The notes beneath the pieces are model-generated. The model was not told the origin of the DNA. It worked only from the letters and a program-made list of their open reading frames with translations, and did not search any database. A DNA stretch of 64,000 bases from Triglochin maritima (lineage: Eukaryota > Streptophyta > Magnoliopsida > Alismatales > Juncaginaceae), in NCBI GenBank assembly GCA_963682175.1, contig OY821771.1, positions 12,275,001 to 12,339,000 of the forward strand, read 5' to 3'. A program made the position numbers and the translations under genes. The first letter of the stretch is position 1; each line of letters opens with the position of its first letter. Positions 1 through 11,000 of the stretch are shown here, in pieces.

Positions 1-957
1 ACGTTGGCATACCTGTACCGGCAGCTTGGGATAGCTAGCCGTGCGGATTGTTCTGGGATTGCAGGTTGTCTTACGCTGCTGCAGGCGTGGATATACGAGT
101 ACTTTCCTGCATTCCGCCCGCATCGTGAGCGGAAGATTATCGACGAGGGTCATCCACGTTCGGGTATGTGGGCCGTCCGGAGCGAGGACAAGAGCGATGG
201 ACGATTGCGTTCCATCCGCGCACGGCTAGATCAGATGACTGCATCAGAGGTATCAAACTTTACACCATTTATTTAATTTTAAGATGTATTATTATTAATG
301 TGTTAAACTTTAGGTGGAGTGGTTACCCTATGGTCCTGACCCAGCAGCGGATGTCCCGAGGACTTTATTGATGGGTCTTATTCGTTATCGGGATATCATA
401 GAGCCTTATATGCCCGATCGGGTCTTGCGTCAGTTAGGATATGTTCAGGTGATCCCGGTTGACATCCCGACACCAGAGCATGCGGTGCGGTCTGCGACAG
501 CAGCGACGTACGACGTCAGGTTCCCCACTTCTACAGCGGAATCGACTTGGCGGACATTTCCGAGATCATGCCGATTGTTCCTTGGCGACTTCAGACGTAG
601 TCGCGACCCCTCCGAGTGTGATGCACGTTATCTTGATTGGTTCGGTAGTTACTCACATCCTATCATCGTCCGTGGTGCCTCCCGGAGAGCAGATCGACCA
701 CCAGATAGGACGTGTGGCGATCTGGTAATTTTTTCATTTTATCTATATTTATTTGTACCGTATAATTTGTTAATGTACGCTAATGTTATTGTTATGTGCA
801 GTGGATGGGTAAGATGATACGGGCTGTAGACCCAATCTTGCAGATGAGGGATGAGCTGCCAGACGATGCCAGAGCTGCATGCGGAGATTTGGATGAGATC
901 ATACACTCGTGGCATACTCAGTTAGGCATCTCCGACCATGATTCGGATGATGAGTAG
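1..957 (+). CDS. Plant mobile domain (MAIN-like) protein, C-terminal part
   Basis: C-terminal part of a plant mobile domain (PMD) protein, the family of MAIN/MAIL1 and of transposon-borne proteins often labelled 'protein phosphatase 7 long form homolog'. Exons 1-249, 314-724 and 802-957 join with all junctions in phase 0, and both introns are GT-AG (250-313, only 64 bp; 725-801). Visible motifs include LYRQLG, LQAWIYEYFP, EWLPYGPDP, YMPDRVLRQLGYVQ, DPSECDARYLDWF and a final acidic DSDDE tail. The reading frame enters from upstream, so the [10 protein letters not shown] part seen in the other two copies lies outside. Oddity: between about 655 and 724 another frame (VVPPGEQIDHQIGRVAIW) looks at least as family-like as the frame used, so a small compensating or inactivating indel is possible. 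About 271 residues are visible. Function unknown; the gene is probably carried by the MULE. Confidence 0.75.
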
Positions 958-959
958 GC

Positions 960-1190
960 TGATCTGTTGTACCGTACTCTTAGTATTTGCATTTATATTT
1001 GTTTATCTGTCGTACGCTTATTATTTGTATTTGTGTTTGTGTTTGCTAACATATCGTACGCTTATTATTTGTATTTGTGTTTGCTTATTTGTCATACGCT
1101 TATTATTTTTATTTGTGTTTGCTAACGTATCGTACTATTATATATAATGCAAATAAAGCAAACATATCAAAACATATTACATAATAAAGC
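960..1190. repeat. Degenerate ~60-bp tandem repeat downstream of the PMD gene
   Basis: AT-rich DNA in which TATCGTACGCTTATTATTTG and GTATTTGTGTTTGCTAAC recur about three times. It fills the gap between the convergent stop codons and is probably 3' UTR or spacer of the element. No coding potential seen. Confidence 0.55.
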
Positions 1191-1214
1191 AACAATATAT
1201 AGTGTACAAACATA

Positions 1215-4200
1215 TCAAAACATATTACATAATTGTTGCCAAGATGCTATCCTATTTTGGTACTCCAGCTCCCATCCAATAACACTCTCATCTCGTACTT
1301 GAAACCACAGAGTCGCTATAGGAGGTACGGGGAATCCCTCATTCAAATCCAAACGAATGTAATGAGTGTAACTCCCTAAATGAGCAATAATCAACTCTCT
1401 GCACGGTCTCGTCACGGTAGGTGGACTCTCCCAAGGTAGAACTGTAAGACATGGGTACAACGAACCATCATTTCCGAGAGAGAAGAACATAACTGCACAC
1501 TTGTAAAAATTTGCAATGGGAAACAAGTCCGTCCACGTCTCCATGTAGTGATTCTCGCCACAAGGTCCCCCGCCCCAATTAATCCGGTGACGAGCCTGCG
1601 CCACACCGTCGTAGTATACGTGCTTATAAAAAGATGGGTTCGCAGCTAGCTCATTTGAAATCGAACGACGGGCGAGTTGCCAATTGTCTTCACCACCGTG
1701 AAAAACATCGGCGACACATCGAAATCCACAGTTTCCATCAGCACGTACATCATTCCACTGGTGTAGGAATGACATAATGATTCCTGGAATCCTATCCGCA
1801 TATGGAAAGTCGTCTACGTCAGCCCGCCCAGTCACTTCAATATAAACAAAAAATACAGTTACATATAATAACAAAAGATACATATTTACTGAAATAAATA
1901 ACAAAATTATAATAACAATAAATATAGGGATGGTATACCTGATCCTCCCCTCACAGACGAAGAACCAGAAGATCGACCACGACCTTTGCTTCCACTACCG
2001 GAAGAACGACCACGACCTCTACTCCCACTACCTGAAGATCGACCACTACCTCGCTCTGCATACTCAAACGCACTAGGGTCCCGTCGTGTCGACTTTCCCC
2101 TTGGTCGACCTCGTAGCTTTGTTTTTTCTGCAGGCTCTCTCAAATTCGCATGTTCGGGGTGTAGCTGCTCGAATAAAACCCGAGAGGCAGATCGAATTAC
2201 GGTGGGGTCACTTCCTGCAATCTCATCAACCAGGCTGCGAAAATGTCCGGCGTCTTGAGCTGCCTGAGACACAAACTCTGCGTTCCCGGCTCCTTCCCCA
2301 ATGACAAGTGTCCTCCAGAACGAATGAATCTGCTCTAAGTAAATTCCGTTGTCTGATTCAAGACATCCGCGGATGGTACATGCGCAAGGTATCCCATGAG
2401 AAGTCAGAAAAGCGCACTCACAACGATATTCAACTTCATCATCTAACTCTTGCATTCTTTTCACCTCCTGACTCAGCAATTGCAAGCAGTGATGCGAAAC
2501 TCGACCATTTATGTGACGATATAGAGCATGTCCGAAATTAGTCAAATTTCGCCGTCTCGAGTCTTCAAGAGCGTTTCGAATATTCGTCAGCTGCATTTCA
2601 ATAGCCGCGTTGACGCGCTCGAAAAGAGTGTCCAGAGCTGCAGTCGATGTAGAAATCCACTCTTTTAGAGCCGAATGAGCACTTTCGACCCTACAATTCG
2701 TGGTGTTCCCAAAATGAAGGACTTTGTTCGTCCAATTCAGCACAAACTTTTCTTTATGCACCAACCACGTGGTGTCCAGATACTCCGTGATAGCCGGCCA
2801 CGATCTATACAAATCTTTCAGAGCATACACAGCTCTATCATACTCGGCTTCTGAAGTAGAAAGCATGATTTTCCTCCATCTTCCACGCCTCAAAGTCTCT
2901 GCCATATGCTTATTTTTCCCGAATACGTGGTATGCGTAGTTCAATACGTCTTTGTTGATGTGCCATGTGCAGAGTAAATGAGCAGAGTCAGGAAATACCT
3001 CTCTCACTGGTCGCATAAGGCCTAACTCCCGGTCTGTTATTATTGCAGTCGGGCTGACAATCCCCAATAACAGATCTCGCAACTTCTCCATCACCCACAG
3101 ATAACTGGAGTAAGTTTCATCCATCAAAATCGCATATCCAATAAGGAAATTCATGTTTGTTGGTGTGACCCCAATCATTTCGAACAAAGGCATCTTATAC
3201 TTGTTCGTCTTGTAAGTCGAATCCATGCAGATAACGAAAGGATATGTCCGCAACAACTGGACTGACGTCGGATGTGCCAAAAAAGCGTGAGTGACGACAT
3301 CAGTTTCTGGATCCGCCATAATCCAATGTAAGTACTCACACTGCACTGCTTGATAGAGAAACTGCTGGACGGGATTCCGGTCTTCAGATTTTGTCCTCCT
3401 CATGTAATCTCTGAAATTATAAATATGCCTTTGATTTGGATTGTCCTCCGGGAATTTTTCTTTTACTGCCTTCAAGATGTTCCATGGTTTTGCTTGCGCC
3501 TCAGTCATATCACGAACAATCTTCTTCGCCCCAGAACTTAGACCACTAATTTGACGATGACCCTCTGGATAAACTGTCAGTCTGTGGTTGTGATGTCTGT
3601 GAGCACTATTAAAAACCACAACCCATCCATCACGATCTCGTCGCTCCACCACTTTTATTAAGAAACGACAACCGCAACCCTTTCTTTTGGTGTTTCTTCG
3701 AAGTGCAGTATCCATATCCCGAGACTCCATTTGATTTTGCCGGTCGCATCTCAAATAACAATCCATCCGACTATCTGATCTTGTTTTGTACGACGACACG
3801 ACAAAAAAAAACCCAGCTCTGATAGCTACTTGTTTGGCCCATTTACATGCTTCATCGATTGTTTCAAAGATTTAAGTAGTTTGAAATAACTCACTGTAAT
3901 CCACTCCATCACCACCGAAATCTTCCAACGGAACCTACAAAAAAAAAACAAAATTAAAAAAATCAAAATAATTCCAGGCGTCTGTATTAAACGCCTACCC
4001 CATGGGAGGGGCGTCTGAGTTAAACGCCCTTCCCAAGGGTGAGGCGTCTGCGTAGGACGCCTGACCCTAGGGAAGGGCGTCTACTACAGACGCCTTACCC
4101 AAGGGGAGGACGTCTACATAAGACGCCTCTCCCATTGCGTAGGCGTCTGCGTTAGACGCCTCGGCCAAGGGGAGGACGTCCTACGCAGACGCCCTCACCT

Positions 4201-4287
4201 TGGGGGAGGCGTCTAATGCAGACGCCCGGCCCAAAATTTGCCCCGTGCCAGACTTACCTCACCGGATGCATCACCTTCGCCAGACAT
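1215..4287 (-). pseudogene. MULE transposase fused by splicing to a C-terminal OTU cysteine protease domain
   Basis: Three exons on -. Exon A 4287-4258 (MSGEGDASGE), intron 4257-3935, exon B 3934-1939, intron 1938-1835, exon C 1834-1215. Both introns are GT-AG; junction A/B is phase 0, and B/C joins one base of exon B to two of exon C to make a Val codon, so the OTU domain continues the transposase frame. Exon B has an N-terminal FAR1/WRKY-GCM1-like zinc module (RKGCGCRF ... HRHHNHRL), the transposase core with MDSTYKTNKY and ITDRELGL acidic motifs, and a SWIM-like CECAF...HGIPCACTI motif in which the usual last His appears as Cys. Its tail is a low-complexity SGSGSRGRGR repeat. Exon C has the OTU catalytic block DGNCGFRCVADVF and the C-terminal His block THYIRL. 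A TAA at 3874-3872, 21 codons into exon B and before the DNA-binding module, breaks the frame; a later ATG at 3799 could only give a shortened protein. Confidence 0.75.
3977..4226. repeat. Array of eight GGCGTCT...AGACGCC hairpins in transposase intron 1
   Basis: Eight consecutive ~19-bp inverted repeats of the form GGCGTCT, 5-6 variable bases, AGACGCC (two with GACGTC starts, some with AAACGCC ends), spaced by ~12-15 bp that are themselves palindromic around CCCAAGGG or CCCATGGG. The loops vary while the stems are kept. The array lies in the first intron of the transposase gene, about 220-470 bp inside the element's right end. It is much more GC-rich than its surroundings. Confidence 0.85.
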
Positions 4288-4443
4288 TTTCGTGGTATTT
4301 TTACTGATAAATTATGAATATACAAGACCGTAGGCCTAATTTATAGACACGGGACGATATGGGTATTAAATATATTGTTAAGGGCAATTTGGTAATTTCA
4401 AGGGGCGATTTAAGTAGTTTTGGGACGACGTTTAGTAGTTCCC

Positions 4444-5933
4444 TAATTTTTAAGTGGATATTTTTTCATAAATGAATAGCATCTAATCAAAGACGAAATT
4501 ACCCATTCGATTGCTCACATATACGTAGAACAAACATAAAAGCTCCCAATCTGTTGAAGGAAAAAAGGTGGAATTTAAGATAGCGTAATAGATTTGTTAA
4601 GGTTCTATATAAGTGTCTGTGTATATTCTATATAAAAAAGTAGACCTAGCTTATCTTGTTTCGAAAAATTTTATAAATCCATAAGAGACCTGACTTTGAG
4701 TTGGACCAGATTGATCCAAATAAAATTGGGTGTAATTTGGCTTATTTCAGGTTAACATGTCCTCAAAACACTCTCGACTCATTTAGTCGTTACCATCCCT
4801 TAAACTTTAAAACAAAACTTATATTTCAACATAAACATTATCCTGATGCCTCAAAAGAGACTCCCGTCTAGACAAGATAAGGGTATGTAGGATGTACGCA
4901 ACCCAGGTTATTTCCAATTGACCTAATGAAGCAAAATGCAACTGACCATCTGCGATTTCTAATAGATAAGAAATGTAGATCATTTAGATAATCATTTGAT
5001 ATAGTCCTTGAAGCTCCAAATGCCAAAAAAACAACTTAATCTTTGACACAATGGACAAGAAAACTCAACAGCTCAACCTATACTTATATATAAATATAAT
5101 ATTTTGTTGATTGACACGACCCTTTAGACTAAAATCAGACCTGCTTTTTTGGATTCAAAATTATGAGACTAGATTAAATCCATAAATTGACAAACCCGAC
5201 CATACTAATCCAATTGACTTGGATTGTATTTGTTTTTTGTTCAAATCTAAACATAAAGATCCAATGCATCTCACAGTTAGCAACAAAGTTTAGTAATTCT
5301 ATCCAATAAAAAATTGTTACATCTTTCCAATCCACCCTCGATGCATTTATCATAAACATAGCTTCCTTTCATTAATAAAAACAAGAGAAAATAATGCCGT
5401 CGTTGAAAGCATCAACCATGCCAAAATAGCAAATGAAAAACAATGCTTTCATCTCTTCATTTGTCTTCTTATCTTCTTTTGCATGGCCTATAACGTTTCT
5501 TATATCCGGTAAGAAAACAACTTTTTGCAGAACTCATGAAAAATAATAGTCTTGATTTCCACCTAAAATTATGTAAATCTGAAGACTACTACATCACGTA
5601 TTCATGTCTAACCTTGTGCAAAAAGAAGCCTAGTCTCGCGTTTGACACTGTTCGACATGAGATCACGTGTATGTTTCAAACCCCACGTTTGTTAAAAACT
5701 TAAAAAGTATGTGAAGTATTATGGCACAACAAATTTTCAAATAAAATATTATTATGGCACAACAAAATTGTTAACAAACATGACACGTGTCTGTGTGCGA
5801 GCGTGCACGTGTGTATATAGCACATGCGGTTGTTTAATGAAATTCAAATTTAAATTTCAAATTGAAAATCCAAATAGTTTGATTTTATAGTTAAACCGCA
5901 ATTTGAAGGTTTATAGTTAAAACATCTGTATGT
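4444..5933. other. AT-rich intergenic DNA, nothing recognised
   Basis: About 1.5 kb between the first MULE and the Tekay element. Only short random frames; I see no conserved domain, RNA gene or clear transposon terminus. Confidence 0.5.
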
Positions 5934-5938
5934 GATGG

Positions 5939-8028
5939 TGTAACGTCCCGAAACAGCGGAAGATTTAAAATTTCGAAATAACGAATAAAACTGACAACTC
6001 AAGGCGGGAACGTCACTAATATATAATTATATAAATCCGGGTGCACCCAAAATACATGGAGTTTACAAAAGGTGTACAACTACAATCCAGATGAAAGAAA
6101 TGAAAATACAAGTAGTCGTACAATCTCGCAAATGCCGAAGAGGATCCGACTCCAAAGCGCTCCGTCCTCGGTCACCACCCACCCGGACCTACTGTGGTCC
6201 TGAAATAAAAAGTGCAACAACAATGCCTGAGTTTCCTGAAAGGAAACCCCGTATACCAAGCCCTAAATGCATGCAAGACTATCAATGAAATCTATCATAC
6301 TAGTCATCATGGCATGGCATCAATGCGATACATAAAACAATCCCTCAACGGGTAAACAGACCCACTACGGGGTAAACAATCCCACCACGGGGAACCACAG
6401 GACCTCTGTCCGCAAACTGTAAGGGGTCCCACTCTGAGACCTACCGTAGGCACATACGGTCTAGCAGAAGGTACGCAACGAACCCCACACGCGACTACTC
6501 TAGTCAAGGGATCGGTGAGGAGCGTCCGCACGCCTGCGCGAAGTAGAAATCAGCTGAAATCTCGAGGTCAACACCTCACCAACGGGGCCGTCGCCCAGGT
6601 CGGTCCACTCATCTGGAGGAGCCCGTCCAGACTACCCTGCCGGAAAAGATCGTCGGCAGTCCATACCCTCACCGGAACAGCATCGGTGGGACACCATCGC
6701 CCGGAAACGTCGTCGGACGGCACTTCCGCCGGAACAGCATCGGCAGAACAATCATCACCCGGAACAGCATCGGGTGGAACAATCATCGCCTCGTCTACAC
6801 GAGCGATCCGAGCTCAAACAGCCCGCAGGGTCAACATGCTCCAACGAGCCGTGCACCTCGTGCACCGGGATCCTCAATCCCTCAGGCCTGCTACTCTACT
6901 GTGAGTCAGAACATCAAGGCTACGTCGCCCTCCATCTGTGGAGACGACACGTCCCAGATGCCCACACTCTTCCACACGGCGGTCCCTGGGCAGGCACGCA
7001 GAACGCACCCACCGTCACCTCCCGGCTCACGCGCTAAGCGAGGACACGGGTTTCCGTGGACAGAGTTGACATCTCACTAGGACAAGAAAACCAGTACTGT
7101 GCCCCATCGGTCGACCGAATCAGGCAAACCGGTCGACCGAAACCAACAGTAACGGTCGAACGGGTTTCCTCCAAACGGTCGAACAAAGTGCCCAAAACTC
7201 TGTCTCCAATCGGTCGAACCAGCGGGAAGAACCGGTCGACCGGACAGGTCAAAATCCTAGGTCTGACTAAGTCAAAATCAATTCAACTATCGGTCGACCG
7301 ACTCAAGGGTCCCGGTCGACCGAACATTACAGGGTCAGCCTAGTAATTCTAAGTCATATAATCGGTCGAACGCATATACTAATCGGTCGCACCAACAATC
7401 AATAAACAACAACAACTTAAGTTCCGGTCGAACCACAAGGCTCGGTCGACCGGAAACAGGCAACATCAACACGAACCCACGAAATTTGGCATAACCGGTC
7501 GACCGCCCCAAGGCATCGTCCGACCGGTTCTGGGCAAAAACATCAAATTACACTAGCACCGGTCGACCGCCCGAAGGCACCGGTCGACCGTTGGTCGACA
7601 GCAACCTTGCACCAGCCAAGGATTTTACGCTGTTTTCTTGTCGCCGGCGAGGTATCCGACCTCCCGCGACCGACCCAAACTTCCCCCAACATGGAGAACC
7701 ACAAAACACACTAATGCTTGGCATACCTCAAAAGAAAGACGAAACCGCCGGAGCAACGCTCACGCCCGTCGCCTCCACACGCGCGACCTCCTCACGCCGG
7801 AGCCTCCACGCCGCCTTCTTCCTCCACTGGTCGCCGGAAAAGCAAGGAGAAGGGTGAGGTTTGGGTGGAAACACGAGTGGCAACAAAAGATGCAAAAAGG
7901 GTGAGTTTTTGGTTTTTAAACACAAAACCTAATACCTACCCCATACCTCCACCATACCACCTCACTCCTCTCCCATACCTCCAACCATACACAGCCCATA
8001 CCTTCCCTCTCTCTCTCACGTCCTTACA
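5939..8028 (-). repeat. 3' LTR of the Tekay element
   Basis: Identical in length to 12645-14734 and, by eye, about five substitutions apart. The sense strand begins TGTAAGGACG and ends GGGACGTTACA. It carries a block of CGGTCGACCG palindromes (see separate entry). Several frames of 60-140 codons occur in both LTRs, but they lack domain similarity and are not counted as genes. Confidence 0.95.
7103..7595. repeat. CGGTCGACCG palindrome block in the 3' LTR
   Basis: Nine perfect copies of the 10-bp palindrome CGGTCGACCG and about six CGGTCGAAC half-variants in roughly 490 bp, irregularly spaced (about 20-130 bp). The same block occurs at 13809-14301 in the other LTR. Confidence 0.9.
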
Positions 8029-8044
8029 ATCCACCCTCCTTAAA
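8029..8044 (-). promoter_or_regulatory. Polypurine tract
   Basis: The minus strand reads TTTAAGGAGGGTGGAT immediately before the 3' LTR, the expected plus-strand primer. The deleted LTR element in the cyclin gene has a near-identical TTTTAAGGAGGGTAGAA, which links the two families. Confidence 0.85.
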
Positions 8045-8061
8045 AGGATTTCGTCCCGAAA

Positions 8062-11000
8062 TCAAAGCAAACACTCACCGAAAAGCTCTGGATACCGCCT
8101 TCTGACATCCTCCTCGATCTCCCAAGTGGCCTCGCGCTCGCTGTGATGCTGCCACCTGACCTTCACCATTGGAATGGTCCTCCTCCTGAGCTGATGATCC
8201 ATGCGATCAACAATCTCGACCGGCCTCTCCTCGAGCGACAAGTCCTGCTGAATCTCTGGAACTGCAATCTCAATGACATGCGACGGATCTGCCACATACT
8301 TCCTCAGCATCGACACATGGAAGACATTATGCAGACCCGAAAACTGCGGCGGCAAAGCAATCCGGTAGGCGACCTCACCAACTCGGTCCAAGATCTCGAA
8401 AGGTCCAACATATCTCGGACTAAGCTTCCCCTTCTTCCCGAACCTCATGACTCCTCGGGCAGGAGAGATCTTCAGAAACACATGGTCGCCCACCTCGAAA
8501 CTCAACGCCCGCCTGCGTCGATCAGCATAACTCTTCTGCCTGCTCTGTGCTGTGGCCAGTCTCCTCCTGATCACATCCACCTTCTCTGCATACATCTGCA
8601 CGATCTCTGGACCCACTAACTGCCTCTCGCCCACATCACTCCAGCATACCGGTGATCTGCAAGGCCTCCCGTACAACGCCTCGTACGGTGCCATCCCAAT
8701 ACTCGAGTGGTAGCTGTTGTTGTAGGCGAACTCTATCAGCGGCAAGTGCTCATCCCAGTGCCCTGCCCAGTCCAGTGTGCATGCTCTCAGCATATCCTCC
8801 AAGGTCTGAATCGTCCTCTCTGACTGACCATCGGTCTGCGGATGGAACGTTGTACTGAATCTCAGACGCGTCCCCAAAGCCTGCTGCAGACTCCCCCAAA
8901 ATCTGGAAGTGAATCGTGGATCTCGATCGGAGATGATGCTCACTGGCACCCCATGCAACCTGACTATCTCCTCCACGTACAACCGAGCCAGACCCTCCAA
9001 AGGCAACGTGGTCCTGATCGCTAAGAAATGCGCCGACTTGGTCAGTCGATCGACTATCACCCAAATCGCGTCGTGGAATCTCCTCGTCTTCGGCAATCCT
9101 GTGACAAAATCCATCGTCACGTGCTCCCACTTCCACTCGGGAAGCTCGATACACTGCATCGGTCCTGCTGGTCGCTGATGCTCAATCTTCACCTGCTGGC
9201 AGACCAAGCATCTGCTCACAAACTCCGCTATGTCTCGCTTCATCCCCTTCCACCAGAAATTACGCTGCAGGTCCTTATACATCTTCGTGCTCCCCGGGTG
9301 AATGGAATATCGTGCTCGGTGTGCCTCCTCCATGATCTCCTCTCTCAGCTCATCCACCCTCGGCACCCAAATACGGCTTCTGAACCTCAGACCACCATCT
9401 GCTCCAATGCTGAAATCAGATCCCTCCTGAGCAGACAACTGCACCAGACCAGCCAACTCTGCATCGGTACCCTGAGCCTGCACAACTCTCGAGACAGTCT
9501 GCGGCTCAACTCTCAAACCAGCAATCACTGCCCCCTCTGCTGACCCAGCAAACGGCCTCCACTCTGACAGGGACTCAAGCAATCTCCACTCCTGAACGCA
9601 GAGGCTCGCTACCGACACCTCAACTCTCCTGCTCAGTGCATCAGCAACTGAATTGGCCTTCCCCGGATGATAGGATATGGTGAGGTCGTAGTCCTTAATG
9701 AACTCGAGCCACCTCCTCAGCCTCATATTCAGCTCCTTCTGCGAAAATAGGTACTTCAAGCTCTGGTGATCGGTGAAAACCTCGAACTGCTCCCCGTACA
9801 GATAATGCCGCCAAGTCTTCAGTGCATGAACTACCGCCGCCAACTCCAAGTCATGAGTGGGGTAGTTCCTCTCATGATCCTTCAACTGTCTCGAAGCGTA
9901 CGCCACGACCTTCCCGTGCTGCATAAGTACGCAACCCAAACCGATCCCTGATGCATCACTGTAAATCACAAACCCTCCGCTGCCGCTCGGAAGTGTCAGG
10001 ATCGGTGCTGTCGTCAGCCGTCGCTTCAACTCAAGAAAACTGTCCTCGCACTTCTGGGACCAAGCAAACCTAACTCCCTTCCGCGTCAAAGCAGTGAGCG
10101 GAGAAGCAAGTCGGGAGAAATCCTGGATGAATCGCCTGTAGTAGCCTGCTAACCCCAGAAAACTCCTGATCTCAGTCACGCTCGTCGGAGCCTTCCACTG
10201 CGTCACTGCCTCCACCTTCGCTGGGTCCACTGAGATCCCGTCCTTCGACACGATGTGTCCCAAGAACGCCACCTGATCCAACCAAAACTCGCACTTCTTG
10301 TACTTGGCATACAACTGCTGATCCCTCAAGATGCCAAGCACAATCCTCAAGTGCTCTCGGTGCTGCTCCCAGTCCGGCGAGTACACCAAGATGTCGTCGA
10401 CGAACACAATCACAAAACTGTCAAGGTACGGCTTGAACGTTCTGTTCATCAGGTCCATGAATGCTGCAGGTGCATTCGTCAGTCCAAATGGCATCACCAA
10501 GAACTCGTAGTGGCCGTACCGCGTCCTGAAGGCTGTCTTCTGAACATCTGCCTCCCTGATCCTCAGCTGATGATACCCCGATCTCAAATCAATCTTCGAG
10601 AAGACCTTCGCCGTCTGTAACTGATCAAACAGGTCCTCGATCCTGGGTAAGGGATACCGGTTCCTAACGGTAACCTTATTCAGCATCCTGTAGTCGATGC
10701 ACATCCGCAACGACCCATCCTTCTTCTTCACGAACAAGACTGGCGCTCCCCACGGCGAGACGCTAGGTCGGATGAACCCTGTATCCATCAACTCCTGCAA
10801 CTGCTTCTTCAGCTCAGCCAACTCTGCAGGTGCCATCCTATACGGAGCCTTCGACTGCGGAGTCGCACCCTCCACCAAGTCGATGCCGAACTCGATCTCT
10901 CGGTGTGGCGGTAGCCCCGGGATATCCACTGGAAACACATCTGCGAAATCCCGTACCACCTCTATGTCCTCCAGACTCCTCGACTCAGAATCTGACACTA

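Larger units (their letters stand above)
1..4443. mobile_element. MULE with convergent PMD gene and transposase-OTU gene (right part)
   Basis: A Mutator-like DNA transposon entering from the left edge. It carries a plant mobile domain gene on + (to 957) and a FAR1/MULE transposase plus OTU protease gene on - (4287 to 1215), tail to tail with about 260 bp between stop codons. The right end is placed near 4443: the outward sequence ends in GGGAACTACTAAACG followed by the AT-poor run GTCGTCCC, a plausible terminal motif. The left terminus is outside the window, so the inverted repeat and target duplication cannot be checked. Confidence 0.75.

Noticed and set aside
938..1147. Hydrophobic 69-codon frame after the first PMD gene
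   Set aside because: Encoded by the AT-rich tandem repeat; apparent hydrophobicity comes from TTT/TAT codons.
3977..4226. CRISPR-like array
   Set aside because: Repeats are palindromes with variable loops and no unique spacers, in a plant nuclear intron; not CRISPR.
6307..7904. Frames of 60-130 codons in the LTR, duplicated at 13013-14744
   Set aside because: They lie in LTRs, overlap on both strands, have no domain, and arise from GC-rich palindromic DNA.
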